A DNA stretch of 64,000 bases from Armatimonadota bacterium (GTDB taxonomy: Bacteria; Armatimonadota; Fimbriimonadia; Fimbriimonadales; Fimbriimonadaceae), in assembly GCA_025360125.1 (NCBI GenBank), contig JANYCU010000027.1, positions 1 through 64,000 of the forward strand, in the 5' to 3' direction. A model generated the notes under the pieces. The model was not told the origin of the DNA. It made no database searches and worked only from the letters and a program-made list of their open reading frames with translations. Position numbers and translations under genes: made by a program. Positions 1-8,593 of this stretch are shown here, piece after piece (within the stretch, counting starts at the first letter, position 1; each line of letters opens with the position of its first letter).

Positions 1-2
1 CG

Positions 3-134
3 CTCGAAGTAGACCTCCAAGAATGGCTCGTACACTACAATACGAAAAGAGCCCACCTAGGATACAGAAACCTTGGAAGGACACCCTACCAAACGGTTTT
101 AATGTATCTTGAAACTGACATACAAGAAGCTTGA
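3..134 (+). CDS. C-terminal fragment of an IS481/IS3-type transposase (cut by window edge)
   Basis: Reading from base 3 gives a 43-residue tail ending at the TGA at 132-134. The run EWLVHYNTKRAHLGYRNLGR followed by TPYQTVLMYLE is typical of the end of the DDE integrase core (rve) of IS481 and related IS3-group transposases, where the last catalytic Glu precedes a W..YN..R.H.....TP motif. Only this end is in the window, so the catalytic residues, the element boundary and its intactness cannot be judged. No inverted repeat was recognised downstream. It marks an insertion sequence immediately left of the metal-ATPase gene. Confidence 0.8.
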   Translation, partial: LEVDLQEWLVHYNTKRAHLGYRNLGRTPYQTVLMYLETDIQEA

Positions 135-151
135 CTGTACAACTATCCGAC

Positions 152-178
152 TCTGCCAACTGCCAACTGCAAACTGCC
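152..178. repeat. Short heptamer array, unit AACTGCC
   Basis: Three 7-bp units (AACTGCC, AACTGCA, AACTGCC at 158-178) follow a partial unit (TCTGCC, 152-157). The array lies between the transposase stop and the first ATG of the ATPase gene. Its period of 7 matches the larger heptamer array at 12499-12680, although the sequence differs. Confidence 0.7.
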
Positions 179-214
179 GACTACTTTGGCCGTAGTACAT
201 ACTTTGGACTCTCA

Positions 215-2110
215 ATGATTTTTTCCCGACAAATCATACTGGCCGCCCTAGCAGGATTAATCCTGCTAATCAGCCTCATCCCCAGTCTGTCGTGGTTGGC
301 CTACGTCTCCGTCGCTCTTGGATCAATTGAGGCCGTTCCCGCCGCATGGGGAACATTAAAAGACAAACACCTCGACGTCGATTCCCTCATGCTTCTCGCC
401 GCCCTTGGGTCGGTGTTACTCAACCGCCCATTCGAAGCGGGCGTCCTCCTCTTCCTCTTCTCCCTTTCGAAGGCCCTCGAAGACCTCACGATGGCAAAGA
501 CCCGAAACGCCATTGACGCGCTAATCAGGCTCCGCCCAAGCAGAGTAACCGCCGTTCGTGATGGAAAGGAAATCGAAATCGCCGTCGAAGATATTGTTCT
601 CGATGAAGTCCTTGTCCTTCCCGGATTCATGACTGCCCCGGTCGACGGAATCGTAACCGTCGGCAGCGGCTCGGTAGACAACAGCGCTCTCACCGGAGAG
701 TCAGTTCCAATTTCCGTCGACATTGGCTCGCCGATCCTGGCCGGAGCGAGAAATCTCGAATTCGGAATGACCTATCGAGCAACGTCAACCGTCGAGAACT
801 CGACGCTTCAAAAAGTTGTGGACCTCGTCAGTCAGGCCCAAGAAAACAAGGGCAGCGGTGAGCGCACAAGCCGCTGGTTCGGCGAGAAGTACACCTGGTT
901 CGTCCTGCTGGCCAGTCTTTCAATGCTGATCGTCAAGCTTGCGTACCATGTTCCATTCAAAGACGCCGCATATTCGTCGCTGACATTGCTGGTCGCCCTT
1001 AGTCCCTGCGCTCTCGTGATTAGTGTGCCCGCTGCGGCTCTTAGCGCGATGGCCTGGGCCGCAAGAAACGGCATCCTCATTCGGGGCGGTGAGTTCATTG
1101 AAAAGATCGGAACTGTCACTGCCGCTGCGTTCGACAAAACCGGAACCTTAACCGCAGGCAAGCCTCAACTCGTCGAAATCTGCCTTTGCGACGAGGACCC
1201 CGCCACTCAATGCTCAGAAACCGACGTCTGTTGGAACGGCAAGGGAGAAATGTCGCCGGAATCAAGCCGGATTCTTGGTTTGGCCGCCGCCGCTGAATCT
1301 CAAAGCGAGCATCCTGTGGCCCATGCCCTACGAGAAACTGCAAGGGCTCGAAAGATTGAACTGTCCGTTGCTGAGCAAGTCGAAACCGTCCCTGGCTTAG
1401 GAATTCGGGCCGTCGTAAACGGTAGCCGAATCGAAATTGGCCAGCCAAAGATGTTCACCGCCAAGATGCCCGACGAATTTCGTGGGCACCTCGAAGTCCT
1501 ACAAGCAAACGGTTGGACCGTTGCCGTCATCGCCGTCGACGGAAAGCTTGCCGCCCTCGGCTTCGAAGATCAGCCAAGAAAGTCCTCAAAGGGCGTGCTT
1601 CTGCAACTTGGCAAACTCGGAGTCAAGAAACTCATCATGCTCACGGGCGACAATGAGCGAACCGCCGCCCGAGTTGCCGGAGAACTGGGATTAACCTCGT
1701 ACCGAGCCGAACTGATGCCCGGAGACAAAGTCGACGCAATCGCTGAACTAGCAAAGACCGAGCGTGTATTGATGGTAGGCGATGGAATCAACGACGCCCC
1801 TGCCCTTACCCTCGCCTACGTCGGTGTCGCGATGGGCGGCCTTGGTAGCGACATTGCCCTCAATGCCGCCGATATCGTCCTCATGAAGGACCGACTCGAA
1901 TCCATTCCCGAAGTCATCGCACTTGGCAAAAAGACCAACCGAATCATCAAGGCAAACCTCGCCATCGGTGGCGGAGTCATCACGATCCTCGCGATCACAT
2001 CGCTCATCGGCATCCTGCCATTGCCTATCGCGGTGGTCGGTCACGAAGGTTCAACCGTCGTCGTTATCCTGAACGGCCTCAGGTTGCTACGTGGCCCTAA
2101 TTTGAGATAA
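215..2110 (+). CDS. P1B-4-type heavy-metal exporting ATPase (Co2+/Fe2+ family)
   Basis: Inner-membrane P-type ATPase that should export a divalent transition metal using ATP. Visible landmarks from the ATG at 215: TGES of the actuator domain, SPC in the transport helix (S263-P264-C265), the phosphorylation motif DKTGT (D307), TGDN and VGDGINDAP of the P-domain, and HEGST (H610) in the last helix pair. SPC plus HEG(G/S)T, with no N-terminal CxxC metal-binding domain, marks subgroup P1B-4 (CtpD/CoaT/PfeT). At 632 residues it has the usual length. A Cys-rich stretch (CLC..........C.....C, about residues 324-341) follows DKTGTLTAGKP. The frame is open to a TTG at 131, but that start would overlap the transposase and translate the heptamer array, so ATG 215 is preferred. 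Metal specificity is inference. Confidence 0.9.
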   Translation: MIFSRQIILAALAGLILLISLIPSLSWLAYVSVALGSIEAVPAAWGTLKDKHLDVDSLMLLAALGSVLLNRPFEAGVLLFLFSLSKALEDLTMAKTRNAIDALIRLRPSRVTAVRDGKEIEIAVEDIVLDEVLVLPGFMTAPVDGIVTVGSGSVDNSALTGESVPISVDIGSPILAGARNLEFGMTYRATSTVENSTLQKVVDLVSQAQENKGSGERTSRWFGEKYTWFVLLASLSMLIVKLAYHVPFKDAAYSSLTLLVALSPCALVISVPAAALSAMAWAARNGILIRGGEFIEKIGTVTAAAFDKTGTLTAGKPQLVEICLCDEDPATQCSETDVCWNGKGEMSPESSRILGLAAAAESQSEHPVAHALRETARARKIELSVAEQVETVPGLGIRAVVNGSRIEIGQPKMFTAKMPDEFRGHLEVLQANGWTVAVIAVDGKLAALGFEDQPRKSSKGVLLQLGKLGVKKLIMLTGDNERTAARVAGELGLTSYRAELMPGDKVDAIAELAKTERVLMVGDGINDAPALTLAYVGVAMGGLGSDIALNAADIVLMKDRLESIPEVIALGKKTNRIIKANLAIGGGVITILAITSLIGILPLPIAVVGHEGSTVVVILNGLRLLRGPNLR

Positions 2111-2127
2111 AACATCGAGAAAACTCC

Positions 2128-2153
2128 AACACTCAACTAAGTGGTTGAGTGTT
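2128..2153. terminator. Hairpin between convergent genes
   Basis: A perfect 10-bp stem, AACACTCAAC / GTTGAGTGTT, with a 6-base loop lies between the 3' ends of the convergent ATPase and phosphoesterase genes. The downstream T tract is poor on both sides, so it is at best a weak bidirectional terminator. Confidence 0.6.
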
Positions 2154-2170
2154 TCGGATCAATCTATGTT

Positions 2171-3193
2171 TTAGCTTACTAACTTACCCAATACAATCGC
2201 AGGAGCTGCCTTCGCCGCCTGAACATTGTCATCTTTCGCAGGCCGGAAATAAGGAACCAAGTCAACCGTTCCGCTTTGGTGAATCTCAATCACCGCAAAA
2301 CCATATGTCTTGCCGCCTTCCGGTTCCCAAGCCTTCTCAAGCTTGCTGCCGCCGTTACCCGCAATAATTTGCCAAGGCAAAGCGCCATTGACCTTGCTCA
2401 CATCCCAAGCGTGGACATGAGCGCAGAGATATGCAAGCACATTTGGACTAGCTTGCATGGCTTTGATCAACTCACCGCCTGACTTCGGCTCGATCGGAGC
2501 GTCACCCGCTGCGCTCGTACCGTCAACCACATTTCGGTGCCCAAGAAGGAAAATCGTTTTGCCTGCCTTCGTCGCTGCGTCAATATCAGCTTTCGCCCAA
2601 TTGGCCGGAACAAACCCAATCCGCTCGTCTTTCGTCCTTGTGTCGGTGTTAAGGCAAACAAAGTGAACGTTGCCTTCGTCGAATGAAAAGTTCAGCTTCG
2701 ACTGGTCATCGGAAATCTGATCTGGGCCACCAACCAATGGACCGTTAGCCAATTTCGGCATCAAGGAATTAACCGCAAGCCAATCGTTCCACATCGAAGC
2801 AGTATAGGGGCTGGCGAGCTTTTCATCCTTCACCTTTCGGTTCATTTCATGATTGCCAGAAATCGGAACCATCGTAAGCTTGCCATTCAGCGAAGACGCC
2901 TTGTATTCACTAATCCACGCATCCAACTGCTTCCGACACTCTTCTCCTTTGTCGTTGCCATAACCAAGAACCAAGTCACCCGTCATGAACAAGTACTTGG
3001 GCATGGGTGAAATCTTCGCAATATCCTGAAAACTTTGTCTTAGCTGGGGCAAGTTCGCTGAACTAGGATTCGCAGCAACATCCCAATCTGCCTTGTCGAC
3101 TCGATTACAGCCAAAAAAAGCGAAGGAAAAAGTGACTGGGTCACTCTGAATCGGAGTGGCGAAGAGAGGCAAAAGTGAAAGAAGTCCAATCAT
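2171..3193 (-). CDS. Secreted calcineurin-like metallophosphoesterase
   Basis: 340 residues with an N-terminal hydrophobic segment (LLSLLPLFA) that looks like a signal peptide, so probably periplasmic or secreted. Metal-ligand motifs of the calcineurin-like phosphoesterase fold are present in order: TGDLVLGYG (GD), SGNHEM (GNHE), LLGHRNVVDG and CAHVHAWD (AHVH, the usual GHxH). The first motif, normally DxH, is replaced by GCNR (FFGCNRVDKADW), so the dimetal site is atypical at its first ligand. Substrate unknown; phosphomonoester or diester hydrolysis is inferred from the fold. It is convergent with the ATPase gene. A TATAAT box lies 14 bp upstream of the ATG. Confidence 0.82.
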   Translation of the reverse strand: MIGLLSLLPLFATPIQSDPVTFSFAFFGCNRVDKADWDVAANPSSANLPQLRQSFQDIAKISPMPKYLFMTGDLVLGYGNDKGEECRKQLDAWISEYKASSLNGKLTMVPISGNHEMNRKVKDEKLASPYTASMWNDWLAVNSLMPKLANGPLVGGPDQISDDQSKLNFSFDEGNVHFVCLNTDTRTKDERIGFVPANWAKADIDAATKAGKTIFLLGHRNVVDGTSAAGDAPIEPKSGGELIKAMQASPNVLAYLCAHVHAWDVSKVNGALPWQIIAGNGGSKLEKAWEPEGGKTYGFAVIEIHQSGTVDLVPYFRPAKDDNVQAAKAAPAIVLGKLVS

Positions 3194-3333
3194 ATCAATT
3201 GTTAAGAATTATAGAAACGTGACTGTAAAGGGAATGTTAAGAGAATGATCCTCTTCACTTAGGAGAGGTCAGTGAACGGGGCCATAGCGTGAACTGGGTG
3301 AGGTAGATATTCTTGCCCCTCGCCCTGATTAGA

Positions 3334-3345
3334 TACACTGTGACC
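3334..3345 (+). promoter_or_regulatory. -10 box placed for a leaderless mRNA
   Basis: TACACT at 3334-3339 is followed by six bases and then the ATG at 3346, so transcription should begin at or next to the start codon. No Shine-Dalgarno sequence precedes this ATG. Confidence 0.5.
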
Positions 3346-4152
3346 ATGCAAAAGATGCCCAACAGCCTCATCAGGTTTGAGGCATTCTTGCGCGAAGCCG
3401 AGAACCGGGCCGAGACTCGAACCGGGCTGACCCTAATCGGATTCATTGGATTTCTTTCCTTTCTCGGAATAGCGGTAATCATCGCTCGATTCCTCATCGA
3501 GCCATCAAGCATCATCCGAATTGCCGGAATCCTGCTTCTCTCGGCCATGATCAACAGCAAAGTGACCGATAGCCTGCACAAATCCAGGCGGGCAAAGCTC
3601 TCTCGGCAAGACCCACTCCACGAAACCTACAAAGCACTCATCAAGGAACTGAAGAAGTATTCCGAAAACCGAACCCTTGGCGAGCGCCTACACCCCGCCG
3701 TAGCGCGACAACTCGAAAGCGTTGCCGATTCGTTCTTCCGAGTTCGAACCTGGCTCAAAACGCCATCTTCCAAAAATGTCCTCGGCGACACGCTTCATGC
3801 AGAGGTCATTCAAGCAACCGACCGCGCCATGCGCGAAGTCATCTTCTCCATTCACGGAGCCTATCGCCCATCCGGAATGCAGCGTAAGCAGTGGGACAAA
3901 ATGGTCAAATCCGACCCCGATGCTCTTGATGCTTGCGACGCATTAAGCCGAATCAACGGCCTGCTCGGACAACTAACCGACATCATGGGCAAAGTCGAAT
4001 CCTTCGGAGTGACGATCACCCTCACCGACCAGCTCCGCGCCATCTCCGACGCCATCGAAGAGATGGAGCAAAGCACCTTCGCCCACATCAAAAGCCTCCC
4101 CGCTTCGGCCATGAGCCACCGTGAAGATAAAGTAGAAATATCACAGTCGTAA
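3346..4152 (+). CDS. Unknown membrane protein with cytoplasmic helical domain
   Basis: 268 residues, family not recognised. Two adjacent hydrophobic helices near the N-terminus (LTLIGFIGFLSFLGIAVIIA, then IIRIAGILLLSAMI) form a hairpin. They are followed by about 190 soluble, mostly helical, charged residues with heptad-like stretches (RLHPAVARQLESVADSF; TLTDQLRAISDAIEEMEQST). The ATG at 3346 is chosen over an in-frame TTG at 3313 because it sits 6 bp after a TACACT -10 box. Function unknown. It stands alone between the divergent phosphoesterase and the GNAT gene. Confidence 0.75.
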   Translation: MQKMPNSLIRFEAFLREAENRAETRTGLTLIGFIGFLSFLGIAVIIARFLIEPSSIIRIAGILLLSAMINSKVTDSLHKSRRAKLSRQDPLHETYKALIKELKKYSENRTLGERLHPAVARQLESVADSFFRVRTWLKTPSSKNVLGDTLHAEVIQATDRAMREVIFSIHGAYRPSGMQRKQWDKMVKSDPDALDACDALSRINGLLGQLTDIMGKVESFGVTITLTDQLRAISDAIEEMEQSTFAHIKSLPASAMSHREDKVEISQS

Positions 4153-4281
4153 GTCGATGCCGATGCGCACATTGACGTCCCCTCATTTCGACCTCGACCT
4201 CGTCCTCGCGAAGCGAGATGCTTCTCTGGACAGAAAAATCACAACTCTCCGCTTTAACAATCTCCCGCTCGCCCTGTCTGC

Positions 4282-4292
4282 TACAATCCATC
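4282..4292 (+). promoter_or_regulatory. -10 box placed for a leaderless mRNA
   Basis: TACAAT at 4282-4287 is separated by five bases (CCATC) from the ATG at 4293 of the acetyltransferase gene. The geometry matches the boxes at 3334, 5828, 10427 and 21563. Confidence 0.5.
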
Positions 4293-4796
4293 ATGGAAAT
4301 CCGGGTCTTGGAGGCCGACGATGCGGCTGAATATCAAGCTACGAGGGCCGTGGCGCTTCTAACCGAACCCTTCGCCTTCGGAATGGACTACGAGTCATTC
4401 ATAGCCCGATCTTTAGAGGACATTCAAGCCCAACTACCACCCGTAGAAAACCTTTCCTTCACGCTCGGAGCGTTCATTGACGGCAAACTCGTTGGCACGG
4501 CCGGACTCTTTCGTCACAAACTGATCAAATTCCGTCACGGGGCTGACCTGAATGCTATGTACGTTGCGGATTCTGCGCGAGGAAAGGGTGTCGGCAAGGC
4601 GCTCATTGCGGCCCTCATAGAGCGCGCAAGGACGTTCGAAGGTCTCGAAATGATCTCGTTAACTGCCACTCATTCTCAAACCGTCGCCATCGAAATGTAC
4701 CGAAAAGCAGGCTTCGAAACGTGGGGACACTCAAAGCGAACCATGAAAGTCGGCGACGAATACGCCGACTTCGTCCACATGACTCTGATACTCTAA
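4293..4796 (+). CDS. GNAT-family N-acetyltransferase
   Basis: 168 residues starting MEIRVLEADDAAEY, the usual GNAT opening. Motif A is clear: LNAMYVADSARGKGVGKALI, where RGKGVG is the acetyl-CoA pyrophosphate loop (R/Q-x-x-G-x-G/A). Motif B follows (MYRKAGFETWG). It should transfer an acetyl group from acetyl-CoA to an amine. The substrate cannot be told, and single-domain GNATs of this size act on ribosomal proteins, antibiotics, polyamines or small metabolites. A longer in-frame start at 4218 exists but reads through the promoter, so ATG 4293 is preferred. Confidence 0.88.
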   Translation: MEIRVLEADDAAEYQATRAVALLTEPFAFGMDYESFIARSLEDIQAQLPPVENLSFTLGAFIDGKLVGTAGLFRHKLIKFRHGADLNAMYVADSARGKGVGKALIAALIERARTFEGLEMISLTATHSQTVAIEMYRKAGFETWGHSKRTMKVGDEYADFVHMTLIL

Positions 4797-5161
4797 TAGT
4801 GATATGTGGAGTGCGCCGATTTATCGGCGCTTTGTCCTGCGAAATTTATTTCGCTGCCACTAACCTACTTTTAGGATCAGGGCAATATTACAGTTTGTCA
4901 AGCCTTAAGCTCCTCCACTTGAGGAGAGGAGCGAAGCTCCCAGGTGGCGCGCATAACCAGGAATAATCGGGATACGACTACCCAATTGCGGAATCGCTGC
5001 CTCAGTAGCTCACGAACCAGGCAATTCTGAGGCTCAGAAATGCTTGCGTTTATCCAAGAATTAGCTACTGGGGCTATAGAAGCCCTTTCAATTTGGAACC
5101 ATCAGGGCAAATCTTCTTCCTCCACATCCCTCGCTTCCACCGCTTCTTACGCTGTCCTTGA
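4797..5161. other. Intergenic stretch, no gene recognised
   Basis: 365 bp between the convergent GNAT and DNRLRE-like genes. It contains the hairpin GCGCCGA-TTTA-TCGGCGC (4813-4830) followed by TTTG, a weak terminator for the GNAT gene, and an imperfect GGAG/CTCC-rich palindrome around 4909-4940. Short open frames here resemble nothing and lack ribosome binding sites. Confidence 0.6.
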
Positions 5162-5821
5162 CTATTCGAACTTCAAGACAATCTTTGGCTTCACATCGCC
5201 TTCTTTTCGATCCCTTGTATAGATCCGATAGATGCCCTCTCGTCCAAGCTCACCCGCATCGTACTTGCTGGTCAACGCGAAAAACATCGGTTCCTTCGCC
5301 GAACTTGCTTTGCCAAAAGCCTCCCCAAACTTCGACTTAGCACCCATCAAATCGATTCGAATCTCTAGTTTGCTTGCATCACTCGAGCCTTCAACTTGAG
5401 CAACAACTCCTTTCCCATAAATGGTGTCACCTGGATAAACCGTTGACGATTGGTCGTAAGTCCATTTCTTCTCCTCGAACTTGCCAACCAATGGACGAAC
5501 TTCGAGCGGATAATCGGCCATAACCTTGTCAACTTTCATCGAACCAGAAGGCTTCAAAACCATAAACGCCGAAACCAGCTTCTTTCCTTCCGGAGCTCCA
5601 GGTAAAGCAAACTTCAAATAACCATATCCGAAACTTTCTGCCTGTTCAGGCTTCTCGGCGACCGCCCGTCCGCCAACACCCCAAACTCTAAATGTCTCGT
5701 CCGTACTCGGCTCACCCGCGTTCGGATACACCCAAACATCCTCGCTCGCAATAACGGTTACCGGGTCATCGAGACGCAGGGAAGCGTGAGAAAACAGGAG
5801 GCTGACAGCAAGCGAAATCAT
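5162..5821 (-). CDS. Secreted DNRLRE-domain-like protein
   Basis: 219 residues from the ATG at 5821 with a signal peptide (MISLAVSLLFSHASLRL). The body (VIASEDVWVYPN... then YGYLKFALPGAPEGKKLVSAFMVLKPSG, later IYTRDRKEGDVKPKIVLKF) follows the layout of DNRLRE/CBM96-like beta-sandwich domains: a D-x-W/V-type opening strand, a conserved YLKF strand, and a closing strand with KP.I.L.F. Such domains occur on exported, often surface-bound proteins. No catalytic residues seen. The upstream in-frame ATG at 5866 is rejected because it overlaps mutS2 and a -10 box fits 5821. Divergent from mutS2. Confidence 0.65.
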   Translation of the reverse strand: MISLAVSLLFSHASLRLDDPVTVIASEDVWVYPNAGEPSTDETFRVWGVGGRAVAEKPEQAESFGYGYLKFALPGAPEGKKLVSAFMVLKPSGSMKVDKVMADYPLEVRPLVGKFEEKKWTYDQSSTVYPGDTIYGKGVVAQVEGSSDASKLEIRIDLMGAKSKFGEAFGKASSAKEPMFFALTSKYDAGELGREGIYRIYTRDRKEGDVKPKIVLKFE

Positions 5822-5833
5822 ATCTATATCATA
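5822..5833 (-). promoter_or_regulatory. -10 box placed for a leaderless mRNA
   Basis: On the minus strand TATGAT (5833-5828) is followed by six bases and the ATG at 5821. It lies in the short divergent space before mutS2 (ATG 5848). Confidence 0.5.
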
Positions 5834-5847
5834 CTTACGTTTGGGAT

Positions 5848-8187
5848 ATGCGAGAGGTACGGGCACTTCGGATATTGGAATTTCAAGTGATCAGAGATCG
5901 CTTAGCCTCTTGCTGCCAAACCGAAATGGGCCGAATTGTGGCCGAATCGATCATCCCAGAATTCGAAGAGAAGCCCGTTTGGACGCTGATCGAGCAAACC
6001 CTCGAAGCCTTCGATTTGCTCGGAGTCTCACCTCCGCCAACGCTCAGCGGCGTCTTCGACGTCCGAAACGCAGCAAAAATGGCCGCGAAGGGAGGTCAGC
6101 TTGGTGGCGACCAACTATACCGAACGGGTACGGCCCTCGCCGCAACCAACTTATTCAAGACCTACATCGACTCAGTGAAGTCAATCCACTTAGCTGGTTT
6201 TGCCGAAGGCCTTTTTCCCGAGCCGAAGCTGGAAGGTGAACTTCTATACAGCTTGGACTCCGACGGTTCAGTGTTAGACCAAGCCTCTCAACTTCTTGCC
6301 GAGATAAGAGGGAAAAAACGCGGCGCTCAGCAAAAGATCATCGAGCGAATAACTGCGTACACGTCGGGCAAGTTCCGTGACTATCTCTCCGATCCAATCT
6401 ACACCGTCCGAGATGGCCGCTACGTAATCCCCCTCAAGGCCGACTACAAAGGGAAAATCAAGGGAATTGTTCACGACACCAGCTCGACGGGCTCAACCGT
6501 CTTCCTTGAACCCGAAGACGTGCTGAACGCTACAAACGCGGCACGCCTACTCGAAGCTCAGGAAAAGGAAGAGGAAACCCGGATCCTCAAAATGCTTTCC
6601 GCCAAGGTTGGTACCTGCGCGGACTCCATCATTTCGTCTGTTACTCAACTGGGCGAACTCGATCTCATTTTCGGCAAAGCTAGGCTGGGATCAGAAATGC
6701 GGGCCGGAGTCCCCGAGAAAGTTCAAGGCCACTATATTGAAATCAAGGGTGGCCGTCATCCATTGCTCAACAAAGACAAAGTCGTCCCGCTCGACATCGA
6801 ACTTGGAGCCGGAAAATCAGTCGTCATCACTGGACCGAATACGGGCGGTAAGACCGTTGCGATCAAGGCGGTGGGGCTTTTTGTGACAATGCTGCAATGC
6901 GGAATGCTCCCGCCCGCATACCACTGCAAATTCGGACACTTCACCCAGATCTGGGCGGATATCGGCGACGAGCAAAGCTTAGAGCAGTCCCTCTCAACAT
7001 TTTCGGCTCACCTCAAGAACATCGCGTCGGCTCTCAATAATCTCAAGTCCGGGGCGTTGATCCTCCTTGACGAAGTCGGAGCAGGTACGGACCCCGCCGA
7101 AGGTGCGGCCCTCGCACGAGCGTTCTTACTCGAATTTCATGAGCACAACGCTACGGTCCTTGCAAGCACCCACTACGGCGAGCTGAAGGCATTTGCCTTC
7201 TCAACCGAAGGATTCCGAAATGCCTCAATGGAGTTCGATTCGAAATCGTTGATGCCAACGTATAAGCTCATCCTCGGAGCCGCTGGGGCTAGCCAGGCAT
7301 TAAAGATTGCCGAGCGGTATGGCATCGATCGCCGAATCGTCGCCCGAGCCGAAGAAGGTCTTAGCGAACAGCACAAAGACATGGCCGAAATGCTGCAGAA
7401 TCTCGAAAGTGCGCAGAAACAAGCCCGAATTGCTCAAGGTGAAGCCGACAGAAGGGCAGCCGAACTAAAAGCCCTCGAAGCAAGAGCCAATCAAAAGCTT
7501 AAAGAGGCAGAAGATGTTCGGAAAAGAGCCAACGAGCGGGCCCATGACGCAATCGAAAGCACCCTACGGGACATTCGAATTCAAGCCGATGACATCATTG
7601 AAGGGCTAAAGAAGCAAGGAACCAAACAAGATTCCGTTCAAAAAGCTCGGTTGGACTTAAAAGCACTCGATGAACTCGGGCGAGGAGTCTCCGCCAAATT
7701 CAGAAGCACCAAAGAACAAACTCAACCAACCGAGCGACACGCCTTCAAGAAAGGCGATCTCGTTCAAGTGCTAGGAATGCAGCAAGATGGCGTCCTGCTT
7801 GAGGACTTAGTTGGGCGTGAGGTCATGGTTCAAATGGGAGCCTTGAAAATGAAAATCGATGCCCGAAAGCTGTTGCCATCAGTTCTAAAGCCTGTCAGCA
7901 AAACTTCTGGACGGTCGAGTGCCAGCCTAGCCAGGACATTCAACGCAAAAACCGAAATAACCTTACGAAACATGCGTGCCGAAGACGCCATTCGTGAATT
8001 GGAAAGATTTATCGATGACTCGCTCCTCGGGAACGTTCCGTTTGCTCGAATCGTCCATGGAAAAGGAGAAGGCATCTTGAGGCAAATAACTCAGGAGTTT
8101 TTAAAGGCGCACAAAGATGTCAAGTCCTACCGAGATGGAGATGCTACCGAGGGTGGCATGGGAGTAACCGTTGTCAACTTTAAGTGA
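5848..8187 (+). CDS. mutS2: Endonuclease MutS2
   Basis: 779 residues, the normal MutS2 length, with no MutS mismatch-recognition domain. From the N-terminus: lever/clamp helices, then the ABC-type ATPase with Walker A GPNTGGKT (from about residue 329), signature/D-loop region DEQSLEQSLSTFSAHL, Walker B ILLDEVGAGTDP and STHYGELK. A long coiled-coil segment (about 500-590) is followed by a C-terminal Smr nuclease domain (about 705-779) with the conserved HGKGEG. The Smr LDLRG motif reads ITLRN here, so the usual Asp and Gly are changed. MutS2 acts on branched DNA or on collided ribosomes. The cdd gene follows within 10 bp. Confidence 0.95.
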   Translation: MREVRALRILEFQVIRDRLASCCQTEMGRIVAESIIPEFEEKPVWTLIEQTLEAFDLLGVSPPPTLSGVFDVRNAAKMAAKGGQLGGDQLYRTGTALAATNLFKTYIDSVKSIHLAGFAEGLFPEPKLEGELLYSLDSDGSVLDQASQLLAEIRGKKRGAQQKIIERITAYTSGKFRDYLSDPIYTVRDGRYVIPLKADYKGKIKGIVHDTSSTGSTVFLEPEDVLNATNAARLLEAQEKEEETRILKMLSAKVGTCADSIISSVTQLGELDLIFGKARLGSEMRAGVPEKVQGHYIEIKGGRHPLLNKDKVVPLDIELGAGKSVVITGPNTGGKTVAIKAVGLFVTMLQCGMLPPAYHCKFGHFTQIWADIGDEQSLEQSLSTFSAHLKNIASALNNLKSGALILLDEVGAGTDPAEGAALARAFLLEFHEHNATVLASTHYGELKAFAFSTEGFRNASMEFDSKSLMPTYKLILGAAGASQALKIAERYGIDRRIVARAEEGLSEQHKDMAEMLQNLESAQKQARIAQGEADRRAAELKALEARANQKLKEAEDVRKRANERAHDAIESTLRDIRIQADDIIEGLKKQGTKQDSVQKARLDLKALDELGRGVSAKFRSTKEQTQPTERHAFKKGDLVQVLGMQQDGVLLEDLVGREVMVQMGALKMKIDARKLLPSVLKPVSKTSGRSSASLARTFNAKTEITLRNMRAEDAIRELERFIDDSLLGNVPFARIVHGKGEGILRQITQEFLKAHKDVKSYRDGDATEGGMGVTVVNFK

Positions 8188-8194
8188 TATTACG

Positions 8195-8590
8195 ATGCAA
8201 GATCTCATCGAATCGGCAAGGCAAGCCCAAAAGCTGGCATATGCACCGTATTCCCAATATTTTGTGGGAGCGGCAATCCTTACTAATTCAGGAAAAGTAT
8301 TCCGCGGTTCAAATATCGAAAATGCCTCCTATGGCGCGACAATATGCGCGGAAAGAGCCGCTATTACAAACATGATTATGGGCGGTGAACGAGATATCCG
8401 AGCATTGGCAGTCGTAACTGAAGACTGCGGTTTTCCCTGTGGAATTTGCCTGCAGACTATAAATGAATTTACTTCTGATCCAAATTTGTGCGAAATTGTC
8501 GTACCATCTAAAAGCGGATTTCAAATTCGCACGTTGCAAGAACTTGCACCCTACCTTTGGCGGAGCGAACTCGTCAAAAAAACCAAATAA
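8195..8590 (+). CDS. cdd: Cytidine deaminase
   Basis: 131 residues. Converts cytidine or deoxycytidine to uridine or deoxyuridine in pyrimidine salvage. The zinc site is complete: CAE in TICAERAAI (Cys ligand and catalytic Glu) and PCGICLQ (two Cys). GSNIENASYG is the substrate-binding loop, and the N-terminal YAPYSQYFVGAAI is diagnostic. The ATG at 8195, 8 bp after the mutS2 stop, is preferred over a TTG at 8171 inside mutS2. Likely co-transcribed with mutS2. A three-Cys tetrameric enzyme is expected from the family. Confidence 0.93.
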   Translation: MQDLIESARQAQKLAYAPYSQYFVGAAILTNSGKVFRGSNIENASYGATICAERAAITNMIMGGERDIRALAVVTEDCGFPCGICLQTINEFTSDPNLCEIVVPSKSGFQIRTLQELAPYLWRSELVKKTK

Positions 8591-8593
8591 GAT

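Noticed and set aside
131-214. TTG start at 131 for the ATPase
   Set aside because: It overlaps the transposase stop and would translate the AACTGCC heptamers; ATG 215 opens directly on the first hydrophobic helix.
1116-2044. Long minus-strand frames inside the ATPase gene
   Set aside because: They are shadows of a conserved P-type ATPase; compositions are Arg/Ser/Pro-biased and no motifs are seen.
5040-5222. 60-residue frame after the GNAT gene
   Set aside because: No ribosome site, overlaps the end of the opposing DNRLRE-like gene, low-complexity Ser/Thr content.
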